64,000 nucleotides of DNA from Thelonectria olida (lineage: Eukaryota > Ascomycota > Sordariomycetes > Hypocreales > Nectriaceae). The notes under the pieces were generated by a model. It saw nothing but the letters and a program-made list of their open reading frames with translations. It searched no databases and was not told the origin of the DNA. The translations under genes and the position numbers were made by a program. Where the stretch lies: positions 1,488,001-1,552,000 of the forward strand of contig JAGPYM010000005.1 of the NCBI GenBank assembly GCA_020736575.1, written 5' to 3'. This document shows, in pieces, positions 46,205 through 56,438 of the stretch (position 1 is the first letter of the stretch; each line of letters starts with the position of its first letter).

Positions 46205-46424
46205 GGAGATAGACCGGGGTTTGTGGTTTGGAAATGGAAAGGACGAGAGCAATAAAGGTCGAGAGAGCAATAACATATACCAAGAACGAGCAACAATACG
46301 GAGGGAGCAGGAATATTTGTACAACGCATGTAGATAGACTTGATAGACTGTCACATTACTCAAAGAATTCATCTCAGTTTCAATTCATAGTACGTTTCCA
46401 TGACCTCAAGAAATCTCTACTTCT

Positions 46425-48030
46425 CTATGAGCTCTCGCCAGGGATAACCTCCTCCGTAGCCCGAGGCTTAGATCCCTCCCGATCCAGGCCCCAATCAAGA
46501 ACATCAGGATGCCTGTCAATGTAAAACTTCAGCCCCAGAATCGATATGATGCTGCCAGCCGAGAAGGCTGCCGCGAGTGGGAAGCCAACCGGGTATCTTG
46601 GGCTGTCGCTGACGCGCCAAGCCCGGAGAGGGATTGAAGCGTGGCCAGCGTACACAAGAGTTACGGCAATGCCGACGAGGATCGATCTCACTTCTGGCTC
46701 TTTGCGGAGAATCTCGGCCATCCAGGCTAGGAGCGCATATCCCCAAGCCGCCGTGGCATACGTCAAAAAGTAGAAAGCCATGATGGTAGAACGTGAATCG
46801 GGCCAGCCTGCAAGAACGGAGGTGGCTATCAGCTGCAGCGTTGCGACTCCGACTGACACCTGCCACCGCCAACCCTTCCAGTCGCTTACAGCGTTGAATC
46901 CGATATTTGTGACGATGCTGATCGCATAGCCTCCCAACGGGATCAGGTTGACTTTGTACACCGAGTACAAGGGATCGCCGTGGGAGTCGGTCAGCCCTTT
47001 GAGGTAGAGCAAGAAGTAGGCGTTGGCGCGCTGACTCCAGGCAAACTGCAGATACGCAACCAGGAAAAGGTATGAGATGGGACTCTTGACTAGAAGTTTG
47101 AGCTTCTGAACAAGAACCTTGAAGGGGATCAGTTTGGACGTCTTCGTCCCATGGTCAGACATGCGAAGGCGAGCGAGCTCCTTCTCCTTCTCCGAAAGGT
47201 ACAAAGCCCGCGTGATGGCAGGCGAATCTGGAATCGCGACGAGGCCCACGAAGCCCCAGAAGATGGTCGTTACTCCTGATACGATGAACAGCCATTGCCA
47301 GCCAGCAAGCCCTCTGACACCGTTGAGGTTCTTGTACAGAGCGGCCTGAACGATGCCCAGGAACATATTTCCCGCAACGCCGCTGACACCAAAGATAGCC
47401 AGACGCTTTCCCAATTCCTTCGGCGTGTACCTGGTGGCAATTAGCACATGTTTGCTATCGTGGTTTCAGAGTGTCATACCAGTTCAGGATCAGGGACACA
47501 ATTCCAGGCCACGAGGTCGACTCAAAAACGCCAAGAAAGAATCGCAGCGCAAAAATGGTTTTTGCGTTGGGCGCTTTGTAAGTAAACAGGGTAAACATTC
47601 CCCAGACGATCTCGCAGATTGGGAGGAAGATAGATGGTCGGACTCGAGTCTGGATCAATTGCGAGGGCACGATGAAGAGAGCGTATCCGATGGAGAAATA
47701 AGTGGTAAATTCCACCAACTCATTACCGAACAGCTTCAGATCCTCTTTCATCCCGGAGACGTAGGCTGCAGTGGTGGCACTCTGGTCCATGTCTTTGAAG
47801 AGCTGGAAAATGCATTAGACATTGGGAGAGGTGTTGCCGGGGAAGAGCTTGCTTACTCCTGCGACAAAGGCCCATGACAAGAGGAGCAAGTCAAGCTTGA
47901 GGAGCAGGACATGCTTCGGGTCTTTGAAGTATGGATGGACCTTGGCTAACCATGATGTCGATTCGGAAAAGTCGTCGACTGCCCGCTCTTCAGCTACCGC
48001 ATCATTTTTGAGACTCGCCGTGGGCGACAT
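46425..48030 (-). CDS. MFS transporter, Dal5/Fen2/Seo1-like (anion:cation symporter family)
   Basis: Exons 48030-47857, 47802-47480 and 47430-46425 give 500 aa; introns of 54 nt (GTAAGC...TCCAG) and 49 nt (GTATGA...ACCAG). Splicing restores the family strings 'WAFVAGLFKDMDQSATTAAY' and 'LILNWYTPKELGKRLAIFGV'. About 12 membrane helices are expected, with the ACS-family 'YFSIGYALFIVPSQLIQTRV' early and 'YATAAWGYALLAWMAEILRK' late. The family imports organic anions such as allantoate, pantothenate, nicotinate and sulfonates with H+. It is divergent from a TauD dioxygenase gene across 728 bp, which favours a sulfonate or similar organic-acid substrate; pantothenate is an alternative from sequence flavour alone. 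Confidence 0.92.
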
Positions 48031-48758
48031 GGTTGTTGATGTGTACCTATCGTTCCGTCTTGTCAAGGCTTCACCAAATGGAAAATCAAATCATCAAGGC
48101 CAAGGCTCTCTATTTATGCCACTTGCAGAATCTCACTTCGCCGACAGTGTCCTCGCACTGACTGGCGTAGAAACAAGAATCTATAAAGTCTATCGGTTAA
48201 CAGCAACGACTGCTGGTCATTATTGCTTCTCATATCAAGGCTATAATGACGGAATCGCCATGGAGGATGCCAGATTCGGCAAATCCTGATGCTTGACCGA
48301 CTTACAAGCGAGTCTGTTCCGCGGCCAAAGATTGCCATCCATGACTCGAGAATACAATTCGTCTTTATTACCACGCGAGATTCCCCACGCATTTCACCCG
48401 ATGTTTCAATCATCATGGCTCTGATTGGAGGCTTTACCGTGTTCAAGGGTATGTCGTACGCGGGGAGTTCGATGGCGTCTTCATCGGCAGATATGGTGCA
48501 TCGCTTATTCCTCAGGCTAGTGCACGACGATGGGCTTGGCAGCAGATGACGGCAACAAATATTGCCAATTCAGTCAAAACAAGTCGGGCTGCAGCCGATG
48601 TCGAGGTTGTCGAGGTCGATTCCCGGAGATAAACTGGCCATGCCAATCCTACAATATGCTTCAAAGCCGCTCATCGATGTGTCGGGCGATAACTCATTTC
48701 TAATACCAATCCAACACGAACCCAGGACAATCATCTCGTGCAGACTGAACAAGAAACT
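48031..48758. other. Shared divergent promoter (MFS carrier / TauD dioxygenase)
   Basis: 728 bp between two divergent starts. No TATA box is certain. A 'GATCGGTT..AACC'-type palindrome was not found. The region is the likely site of joint regulation of the two genes, but no named binding motif can be assigned by eye. Confidence 0.4.
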
Positions 48759-49867
48759 ATGTCTTCTGAGCCGCTTTACCCTGCATATCTCCCCACTCGA
48801 TCGGATGGTTATGTCTCGCCCGAGAAAGTGCCTTTGTTCGACGCCGAGGAACCTGGTAATCGCGCTGATCTATCTAAGCCGTCACTGCTGAAAGCTGGGG
48901 CGTCTGTGACGAATATCACTCCGAGGATTGGCACTGAGATCCGAGGGGTGCAAATCAGTGAGCTAGGGAAGAAAGGTCTTGATGAGCTCGCGCTTCTGGC
49001 AGCCGAGAGAGGAGTTGTCGTTTTTGTCGGTCCCCGTCGTTCTATACATGTTAGCTAGGCACTGACGCCTATCTCAGAGAGACCAAGACTTTGCAGATGC
49101 TGGGTTCGACAGACAACGTGAAATCGTCAAGCACTATGGCCCGCTTCATCACCACCCTACCATGGGGTATCCCAAGGGCACTGGGCCTGAGTTCCATGTG
49201 GTCTATGCTGACGAGAAGTCGTGAGTGCCTACTTACCTTTAGCAATATCCTCGAAGACTAATGTCAGCCAAGTGGTAACCTGAGGTCGCTCCTTGGCCCA
49301 CGAGCAAGTTATGATCTCTGGCATATTGACCAGACCTTCACGCCCAACGTTCCTTCGACGACATTTTTCTGGGTCCTCGAGATGCCGGAGTCGGGAGGCG
49401 GCGACACGGCCTTCACATCGCTCACGGCGGCATACGAAGCGTTGTCGCCGGCTTTCAGAGAAACATTGTCTTCGCTGAAACTCTTGCATACTTCAGCTTC
49501 GGAAGGCGAGGTACGACGCGTCGGTACTGAGCGAGCGCTGAAGGAAGCCATCAACACAACTCACCCCTTGGTCATCAAGCACCCAGTGACGGGAAAGCCC
49601 GCCCTCTTTGTGAACCCCACGATCGCCCGTCAGGTCGAGGGGTTCTTGCCCGAGGAGTCGCAGCATCTTTTGGCGTTTTTGCACAACCACATTCGGAGTC
49701 TTGACTTTAGCTGTCGGGTGAAGTGGGAGAAGGGCACGGTGGTGGTCTGGGACCAGCGATCTTGCGGACATTCTGCGGTGCCTGATTTCCAGGATAATGA
49801 GCGACGACATATGGTGAGGATGATCCCGTACGGTGCCAAGCCAGAGGCTTTTTCGCAATCCGAATAA
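48759..49867 (+). CDS. TauD/TfdA-type Fe(II)/2-oxoglutarate dioxygenase (sulfonate-type)
   Basis: Exons 48759-49025, 49078-49220 and 49273-49867 give 334 aa. Introns: 52 nt (GTCGGT donor, CTCAG acceptor, branch CTGAC) and 52 nt (GTGAGT donor, CCAAG acceptor, branch CTAAT). The odd AAG acceptor is needed to keep 'DEKSGNLRSLLGP' in frame. The first iron ligands lie in 'WHIDQTFTPNVPSTTFFW' (HxD), the distal His is probably in 'RSCGHSAVPDF', and the 2-oxoglutarate Arg in 'RRHMVRMIPYG'. The family hydroxylates taurine or other sulfonates to release sulfite, or opens related substrates; yeast Jlp1 is the reference. Located head-to-head with an ACS-type MFS carrier. The first donor (GTCGGT) is non-consensus and should be tested. 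Confidence 0.92.
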
Positions 49868-51527
49868 AGCCGGGGTGATAAGGGATATGAAGGGTACTGA
49901 GCAGAGTGTGGGATGAGGCAGGAAGGGGAAACAATTGGCGAGGCTCATTTCTCCAATTGGACAGAGGCTTTTCTAGGTGAACGCTATGCTCTTTTACGAT
50001 TAATCTACAGTCCGGAGCTGTCGTTTCGAAGTTTGCAAATAGGAACATTGACGGAGATGTTAGTTGCCGAAAGGCAGACTGGTAGGCTTGTGTATGATCT
50101 ACGTTTTCGACCGGCACGCCTTCAATTATTCGTAGTGCCATGCCTCGGAGGCCTATCCTTATCGTCGATTGAGATTGAAATTAGAGTGAGATTTAAGATT
50201 GCATACAGATTAGTGTTGCAGCCCCTTTTTGTAGTCCGGTGGTTGAAACGGTTTTCCTCGCGCGGCGCTCTATAGGGTAGACCTACGGGCTCAACTCATG
50301 ATGGGAGGCGGTAATAGGGAAAAGATGAATCAACATAATTACTTGGTAGACGAAGGAAGTTTGCGATTGCGAGTTTCCTCGGCCCAATCTCCCGCAGCTG
50401 TTGTTGGTGGAGTTGGTCCTCCGTCTTGTACGAAGCAAACAGATTCTCGTTTGCTTATTCGTCCCGCCGACACGCTGTTGGGCGAGTTGAGACACTTCCA
50501 TTGCTATGGGCACAATCAACTGACCCAGCACATCAAGATCGAGTTATTATCGTACTCCGTACGGAGTACTAAGCACCCGAGTAGCGGAGCAATTAAGCCT
50601 TACCGCGGCCGACGATTCAAGCCGCTAATAGACTACCGGTACCTACTAGTGAAGCTCCATCACGGTCTCGATCGTTGAAGATTTGAACCCCTGAAATTGC
50701 GGCCCACAATGAGTGGTATTCAAGCATCAACGGTTCCAAAAACCCGGGACGTTGGCTTCGCTGGTGTTGCAACCTCGGAGACTCCCGACTGAATCGGGTA
50801 GTCGCACAAGCCTCCTTGCCCTGCCACTGCCGGAAGCCAAGGCAGATCTCAACCTCTCAGGAGGAATGCCGGTGGGGGTGGGAGCCATTAAGGGTCCTGG
50901 AGCTGCCTTGAGGGGGAACGGACACTGGAGCCAGGAGGAATCCTGGCTCTGTATTCGAACATCCTTTCGATTCTCCCCAAGAACGACTTGGTCACCGAGA
51001 ATCCTTTGCTGTTTGATGGAAGGGACAAGGCAAGTCTTTTCTGCTGTTGGTCATTCTCTTGGCTGATCAATCAAGCACCAATTGTGGTAGTTCACTTTAC
51101 TAACGTTTGCTAGGCTGGATGTGAGAACGCCGAATGTCATTCTGCCAGCTGACCGATAGATAATCGTTCAGCTTTCCACTGAGGCGTTCAATAGTCTGCC
51201 AAACCGAACCGGAACAGCTGCAAAGCTAGGCCTTGCAAGGCCGCAGAAAGCGTTCCTGGTCTATCGACGCCTTCTCCGGATAGCCTCAAGACGTCTTCAT
51301 ACTAATCGCTCGGGCTCGATCCATTGTCATTTAGCAACTTGCGTCTCACTACGGACTAAGAGGACTAAAGATGTGAAGCTAGATCGTCCGCGCCTCCTAT
51401 CGTTGGAGTACTCGGTACAAATATGAGATGACTCCTGCGTCTTTGACGAGTCGTTCTCGTCCCCGTCAGCAACGCTCGCACATACACCACACTCTTTTGA
51501 GCTCTTCGAGCTTCCACGTTCTTTACG
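49868..51527. other. 1.7 kb intergenic region
   Basis: Holds the 3' flank of the dioxygenase, an 18-bp perfect palindrome (listed separately) and the promoter of the secreted repeat protein. Short ORFs at 50280-51070 have no recognisable content. A tRNA-like B-box string near 50680 was checked and rejected. Confidence 0.4.
50552..50569. repeat. 18-bp perfect palindrome
   Basis: GTACTCCGTACGGAGTAC reads the same on both strands. It lies in gene-free DNA in an otherwise unremarkable stretch. Possible explanations are a transposon-derived end, a dimeric protein site, or chance (unlikely for 18 perfect bases). Confidence 0.8.
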
Positions 51528-53387
51528 ATGCGTTCCGTCCTCTCTCTTGCCGCTCTGGCCCTTGCGGGCTCCTTCCAGCTTGTCTCTGCTGGTCGTCGTT
51601 GCACACCGACCCCAAGGACAATCCAAAACAAGGTCGTCAATGGCGGCCTCACCACCCCTCCGGGCTTCTCACCCCCTGTCCCAGCGTTTGTTGTCACCGG
51701 TGGAGAGATGGAAATCGCTAAGGGTCAGGGCCTCACCGGGGGCGGAAACAGCGGGGAGAAGGACTGCGTCAAGACGACTGTCCAGTCAAACACGCCTGTT
51801 AAGCTGCGTAGAGGAAAGCGAGACGTTGAGGCTTCTGCCGGCCTCTCGCAGACCCTCACCGAGATGGAGCCCGGCACCGACTACACCGTCCGTTTCTACT
51901 ACTATGTTATTTCGAACACCGTCCCGGGTGCCTGCTCCTTGACCAGCGTTCTGGGAGGAACCCAGTTCGGCCAGGTCACCTTCCAGGACATTGTCTCGGA
52001 CGGTGCTGGGTCCAGCTGGATCCCCATCCTCACCTCGGTCCCCATCTCGACGACCGAGGCAGACATCTCCATCACCGTGTCCTGCAGCGCCGGTGGCTCG
52101 GCAGTGATCAAGATCGACCAGATCTTCGTTAGCAACCAGTGCACGCCCCAGAACATCGACGACTTCATTCTTGACTACGGCTATGACGACTTGTCCGGCA
52201 CCTCGACCACTTCCGCTGCCACCGGCACACCCACGGGTACCTCGTCAGGCACAGCAACTGGCACCGACACCGCGACGACCGGTTCTCAGACTGGTACACC
52301 AACCGGTACTGACACCGCGACGACTGGCACTCAGACTGGCACGCCAACCGGCACTGACACTGCTACATCTGGCACTCAGACCGGTACGCCGACTGGCACC
52401 GACACTGCTACATCCGGCACTCAGACTGGTACACCAACTGGAACCGACACTGCTACATCCGGCACTCAGACTGGTACACCAACTGGAACCGATAGTGCTA
52501 CGTCCGGCACCCAGACTGGCACTGATACCTCAGCAACTGGCACACCAACTGGCACACCCACTGGCACCGACACTGCTACGTCCGGCACCCAGACTGGCAC
52601 TGATACCTCAGCAACTGGCACACCAACTGGCACACCCACTGGCACCGACACTGCTACGTCCGGCACCCAGACTGGCACTGATACCTCAGCAACTGGCACA
52701 CCAACTGGCACACCCACTGGCACCGACACTGCTACGTCCGGCACCCAGACTGGCACTGATACCTCATCTTCCAGCACACCAACTGGCACACCAACTGGCA
52801 CCGACACCGCATCTACCGGCACACCAACTGGCACACCCACAGGAACGAGCACTTCGGCATCCAGCACGCCAACGACCACCAACACACCTACCCTGACTCC
52901 TTCAACCACGACCACCTCTTCTTCTACCACCACATCAGGCTGCCCCAACGGCGTTGCCGCTCCCGGAGCCTGCTACGGCGCGACTCCCCCCGCGGATGGC
53001 TCTACTTGCGATCGCAAGGGCAACGTACAATCTCTGTCGTACGGTTGCAGCGCGTCTAACTGCCCCAACCAGATCAGAGTCGAGCAGTGTGCCTTCTACT
53101 GCCAGCTCGACCCCAACTGCAAGGCTGTCGGTTTCGATCCCGTGAACTTCCCCACTGCCTGCAGGTTCCTTCCTGTCAGCCTTGATGAGGCCGGCTTCCA
53201 GCCAGACAAGGACTCGAGCATCAAGTGGTCCGACCTTGGCTGCTACACATGCTACAACTGCCCAGCCAGCTCTACTACACCTACCGGCACCCCGACTGGC
53301 ACCCCGACTGGCACGCCCACCAACACGCCTGTGAACACACCAGTGCCCACACCAGTTTTCACGCCCATTTTCCAGAATGCGGCCTAA
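51528..53387 (+). CDS. Secreted Thr/Gly-rich repeat protein with CBM-like and Apple-like ends
   Basis: Single exon of 619 aa. A clear signal peptide (MRSVLSLAALALAGSFQLVSA) is followed by a beta-rich domain (~25-215) resembling the galactose-binding-like CBM modules of fungal wall proteins ('KVVNGGLTTPPGF', 'LTEMEPGTDYTVRFYYYVIS'). Residues ~225-455 are low-complexity Thr/Gly/Ser/Pro repeats, heavily O-glycosylated in such proteins. Residues ~470-585 hold a Cys-rich module ('CPNGVAAPGACYGATPPADG', 'VEQCAFYCQLDPNC', 'LGCYTCYNC') similar to Apple/PAN-type folds. A second short TPTGT tract follows to the end; no convincing GPI signal is seen. A secreted wall or surface glycoprotein is the best reading; the carbohydrate or protein partner is unknown. 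Confidence 0.85.
   Translation: MRSVLSLAALALAGSFQLVSAGRRCTPTPRTIQNKVVNGGLTTPPGFSPPVPAFVVTGGEMEIAKGQGLTGGGNSGEKDCVKTTVQSNTPVKLRRGKRDVEASAGLSQTLTEMEPGTDYTVRFYYYVISNTVPGACSLTSVLGGTQFGQVTFQDIVSDGAGSSWIPILTSVPISTTEADISITVSCSAGGSAVIKIDQIFVSNQCTPQNIDDFILDYGYDDLSGTSTTSAATGTPTGTSSGTATGTDTATTGSQTGTPTGTDTATTGTQTGTPTGTDTATSGTQTGTPTGTDTATSGTQTGTPTGTDTATSGTQTGTPTGTDSATSGTQTGTDTSATGTPTGTPTGTDTATSGTQTGTDTSATGTPTGTPTGTDTATSGTQTGTDTSATGTPTGTPTGTDTATSGTQTGTDTSSSSTPTGTPTGTDTASTGTPTGTPTGTSTSASSTPTTTNTPTLTPSTTTTSSSTTTSGCPNGVAAPGACYGATPPADGSTCDRKGNVQSLSYGCSASNCPNQIRVEQCAFYCQLDPNCKAVGFDPVNFPTACRFLPVSLDEAGFQPDKDSSIKWSDLGCYTCYNCPASSTTPTGTPTGTPTGTPTNTPVNTPVPTPVFTPIFQNAA
52275..52496 (+). repeat. 45-bp minisatellite, about five copies
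   Basis: Units of 45 bp encode GTQTGTPTGTDTATS-type 15-mers. Copies differ from each other by a few silent or T/S changes. They lie inside the secreted repeat protein gene. Confidence 0.8.
52497..52766 (+). repeat. 78-bp minisatellite, three identical copies plus a partial copy
   Basis: Copies start at 52497, 52575 and 52653 and are identical over all 78 bases; a fourth starts at 52731 and agrees to about 52766. Each encodes 26 residues (reading ATSGTQTGTDTSATGTPTG, then TPTGTDT). Perfect identity at silent sites means recent expansion or gene conversion. Confidence 0.92.
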
Positions 53388-55373
53388 TGATTTGTTGATT
53401 GACTGTTTCTTCACACGGCTTCTCTCGCTTTTCATTCCTTCGGGTCGAACGTGAAGGCTCTCCATCATGACGGGGCTCGACGCTATTGGGAGGTCCTGAG
53501 GGTTAGCCTTATTGGAAGGTTGGAAGCTGTTGGAATGTGTGGAAGATTAGATGTTTTCGTGACGTACAGCGATGGCAACTTCTTATAGAGAGGGGGCGAT
53601 TTTCCCCCTTGCTACCTATTTAGACGATAGACAATCGATCTCCTTCCTTTTTTTCCGCCAGCTTCTTAGTTCCCATTTCCTCCGTTTCCATTGAAGACCG
53701 CTGAGCTTTCGAGCCTTGTTGTAAATCAAGTATTCTAGCTGTGTATGCAAAGACTTTTCCATCGAATGATAGTCCTGAGTAGACTTGACCTGGTGTTGGT
53801 TGAGGTCGTTTGGTGTTAGTCTTTTAGAGGAGTTTTCTGCTTCTAGCAACTAACCATGCACGTGACTGTGTGATAGAAGAACGGGAAAGGATAGCTTGGC
53901 GAGACCAGCTTAACCTTAGCCATGTGTCGCCGAGGTATCTTTGCTTAGAAATAGCTGTGGGCTCTTCACTTGCTGTGTTGGACCGACAAGGCATTCCACT
54001 TGCCGCTTCCCAACCAGTGTTGGTCACGATATTTCGTCTCCCGCTCTCGCAGTGGTGACCGTGATCGTCCTTGAATGTAACGTTCTGATCCACGTGGCAA
54101 CGAGATAGCAAGGCTGGTGAACAAGGGGGCATCCAGAGAACACTCATGGATGTCCCTGGCCGACAGCACAGCCTCACACTCAGGCATTCACCCATGGCCA
54201 CCCCCGGTTGATCAGCCCCCCAGACTGTGGCTCGTTTCTGCTCGGCTGCTGCAAATCTGTTGACTGGGTTGAGTGATTATTTCAGAGGCGAGGTTACAGC
54301 GAGGTGGGCCTCTCGGAGCCTCGGGGATCACCCTGGGAGTTTCTTCCAACTTATGCTTAAATTTAATGAGGGAAATCACTTAACAGAGTGAAGTGAGTCA
54401 AGAAGTGAAGAAAGTGACTCGACGAAATCTCTTGCCCCTGCTTATCTAGGCAATCGTTTCCCACCAGCTGAGATCACATGTCTCCATCGTGTCAAAGATA
54501 TTCCATCAATGAACACTCCTTTTCCTTTCCTCTTCGGACCTCGCTTCTGCGGGGCTGAAGAACCCTTGCTCCATTTGCTCCTATCGCCAAGAGTTTGGCG
54601 TTGTGATTGTCGCCGCTAGAACCGCATATGGACAACAGGCTGGCAGGCACCCAGGCGACAGCTCTGCAAACTCCGCGGATACCGTAGCCGGAACGTGTAT
54701 TTCGCTTGGGAACCCAAGTCTCCGTGGGCCAAGTGTGACATGGCTTGCAGATGAAACACGCTCATCTTGCACGCCACAGAACGCCAAAGGGAGAAGTTCT
54801 TAACGGCTTTGCCAAGTAAACGTGAAGCTCAGCCACAAACAAATATATTCTTCGTAGAGAGAAATATCCTCCTTCATCGAGAGGAGGTCTTCACGAGAGT
54901 TGCAGAGCACTACCTCATATAGCCAAGAGAAATCATGTGGTGTCTCGCCCAACTCGCATTGCTCGGGTTCCTTCACACCTTCATTCCGGCTGTTTCCTTA
55001 ATGAATACCTAGCAACAAACGCTAAGTTTCCAAGGTAGGGTGATGTGGATGCCTGTTTATTAATTGCCGGATGAATCCCTTGGAACAACCCCAGCAAGGC
55101 TGATTGATCCCCCGCTCGATGGTACCCAACACTTCACCGTTCTTTCAGCTGCCAAGTCCGAGTTGTTTGAGGTAGATCACTCAGACTTTCAGCCCTAATC
55201 CCGAACTCGACGTTGGCATTGTCTAAGACTTAAAGAGCTGGTCAGCCACCCGCGTCTTAGACTGAACGCCTCGTTCTGTCTCACATTTCTCCGATTTCTT
55301 TAGTCGCAACATCTCGGCCGAGTTACTAGGCTCTTGCATATAAGCCGGATACTGACACAAACCTCCTTTCACC
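53388..55373. other. 2 kb intergenic region
   Basis: No supported gene. Holds the 3' flank of the repeat protein and the promoter of the Cys-rich protein. TGAGTCA (54394-54400) and TGACTC (54415-54420) are AP-1/Gcn4-type strings and may be coincidental. A TATA-like string (CATATAAG) is at about 55336, close to the next gene's start. Confidence 0.4.
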
Positions 55374-56438
55374 ATGTGGTCACGCTTGACTTCCCCACTG
55401 CTCGTTTGGTCCATTATTGGACCAGTCGCTGCGAAATCCGACCTGCAGTACACCCCTCAACAACTCATTCGAGGCTTCACAGTATCAGGGGAAAACAACA
55501 CTCTCCCTGGTGGAAGTCTCGCCAACTTTGCCTTGGGTGGCTGCGATGCTGGCTATACCACATGCCATGAGGGCTGCATGCCTATAAGCGGCACTTGCTG
55601 CGAGGGATACGGCTACTGCCAGCTCGGAAAATACTGCGTCACGGACGGATGCTGTCAGAACGGCAAAATCTGCAGTGGCACTAGCAGTGGATGTGGTGAT
55701 GGAAAGGAGCTTTGCGGGAGTGGTTGCATGCCCGAGGGGTCAGTGTGCTGCACGTCGGGATATTGCGACGCGGGCGAGACGTGCACCGCTGACGGATACT
55801 GTTCAACTGGCGATGGATCCAATGACGATGACGATAGCGACGACGATTCCTCTGATGATTCCTCGGGAAGCTGTGAGAGCTACCAGGAAGAGTGCAATGG
55901 GAAATGCATGCCCTCCGGCGCCGTCTGCTGTTCGAGCAGTGGCTATTGCGACAACGGAGAGAAATGCAGCTTGGCTGGAGGCTGCATCCCCGAGGATTCT
56001 ATCGACTGCGGTGATGGTACCTACTGCTATTCAGGTTACGTTTGCGTCAACTCGACTGGAAAGTGTCGCAAGTCTGGCTCCTCGTCGGACGATGGCGACG
56101 ACGATGATAGCGACGACGACTCGAGCGACGTCACGGCTACAAGCGCGCAGCCAACGACTGAGGCCTCGGACCCGACCATGTCTCTCCCCGTCGAAGACCC
56201 TACCACGACTGAGTCGGAAGCCCCAGACACATCTGTCCTGAGCGTCGACAGCACTACGTCGTCTGAAGAGACGACGGCGACCAGCGAGTCTTCAGCAACC
56301 GAGGCCGCCTCGACTGGCCAGGCTGCTGAGACGACGGCTGCGAGCTCCGATAACACCGACAGTGCTGCATCGACCCACGAGAGAGTCGGCTTGGCTGCTT
56401 TTGTTGGATTTGCTGTTGTGGCTCCCTTGATGCTTTAA
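55374..56438 (+). CDS. Secreted Cys-rich protein, probably GPI-anchored
   Basis: Single exon of 354 aa. Signal peptide MWSRLTSPLLVWSIIGPVAA; C-terminal hydrophobic tail VGLAAFVGFAVVAPLML after a Ser/Thr/Ala-rich stretch, the pattern of a GPI-anchor signal. Three Cys modules share C-x-C(M/P)-x-G-x-V/T-CC-x-(S)GYC-x2-G(E/K)-x-C (about residues 56-95, 100-145 and 165-205); a shorter fourth follows (~210-230). Two Asp/Ser acidic spacers (DDDDSDDDSSDD) separate them. The Cys pattern recalls small chitin-binding or granulin-like modules but does not match one closely. A cell-wall or surface role is likely; no target known. The ORF has no introns and no breaks. Confidence 0.82.
   Translation: MWSRLTSPLLVWSIIGPVAAKSDLQYTPQQLIRGFTVSGENNTLPGGSLANFALGGCDAGYTTCHEGCMPISGTCCEGYGYCQLGKYCVTDGCCQNGKICSGTSSGCGDGKELCGSGCMPEGSVCCTSGYCDAGETCTADGYCSTGDGSNDDDDSDDDSSDDSSGSCESYQEECNGKCMPSGAVCCSSSGYCDNGEKCSLAGGCIPEDSIDCGDGTYCYSGYVCVNSTGKCRKSGSSSDDGDDDDSDDDSSDVTATSAQPTTEASDPTMSLPVEDPTTTESEAPDTSVLSVDSTTSSEETTATSESSATEAASTGQAAETTAASSDNTDSAASTHERVGLAAFVGFAVVAPLML

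Noticed and set aside
50660..50720. B-box-like GGGGTTCAAATC on the minus strand, possible tRNA
   Set aside because: The arms that should flank the T loop do not pair, and no A box or acceptor stem was found at the right distance.
52466..52948. Val/Pro-rich minus-strand ORF over the minisatellite
   Set aside because: Repeat-driven shadow; the plus strand carries signal peptide and flanking folded domains.
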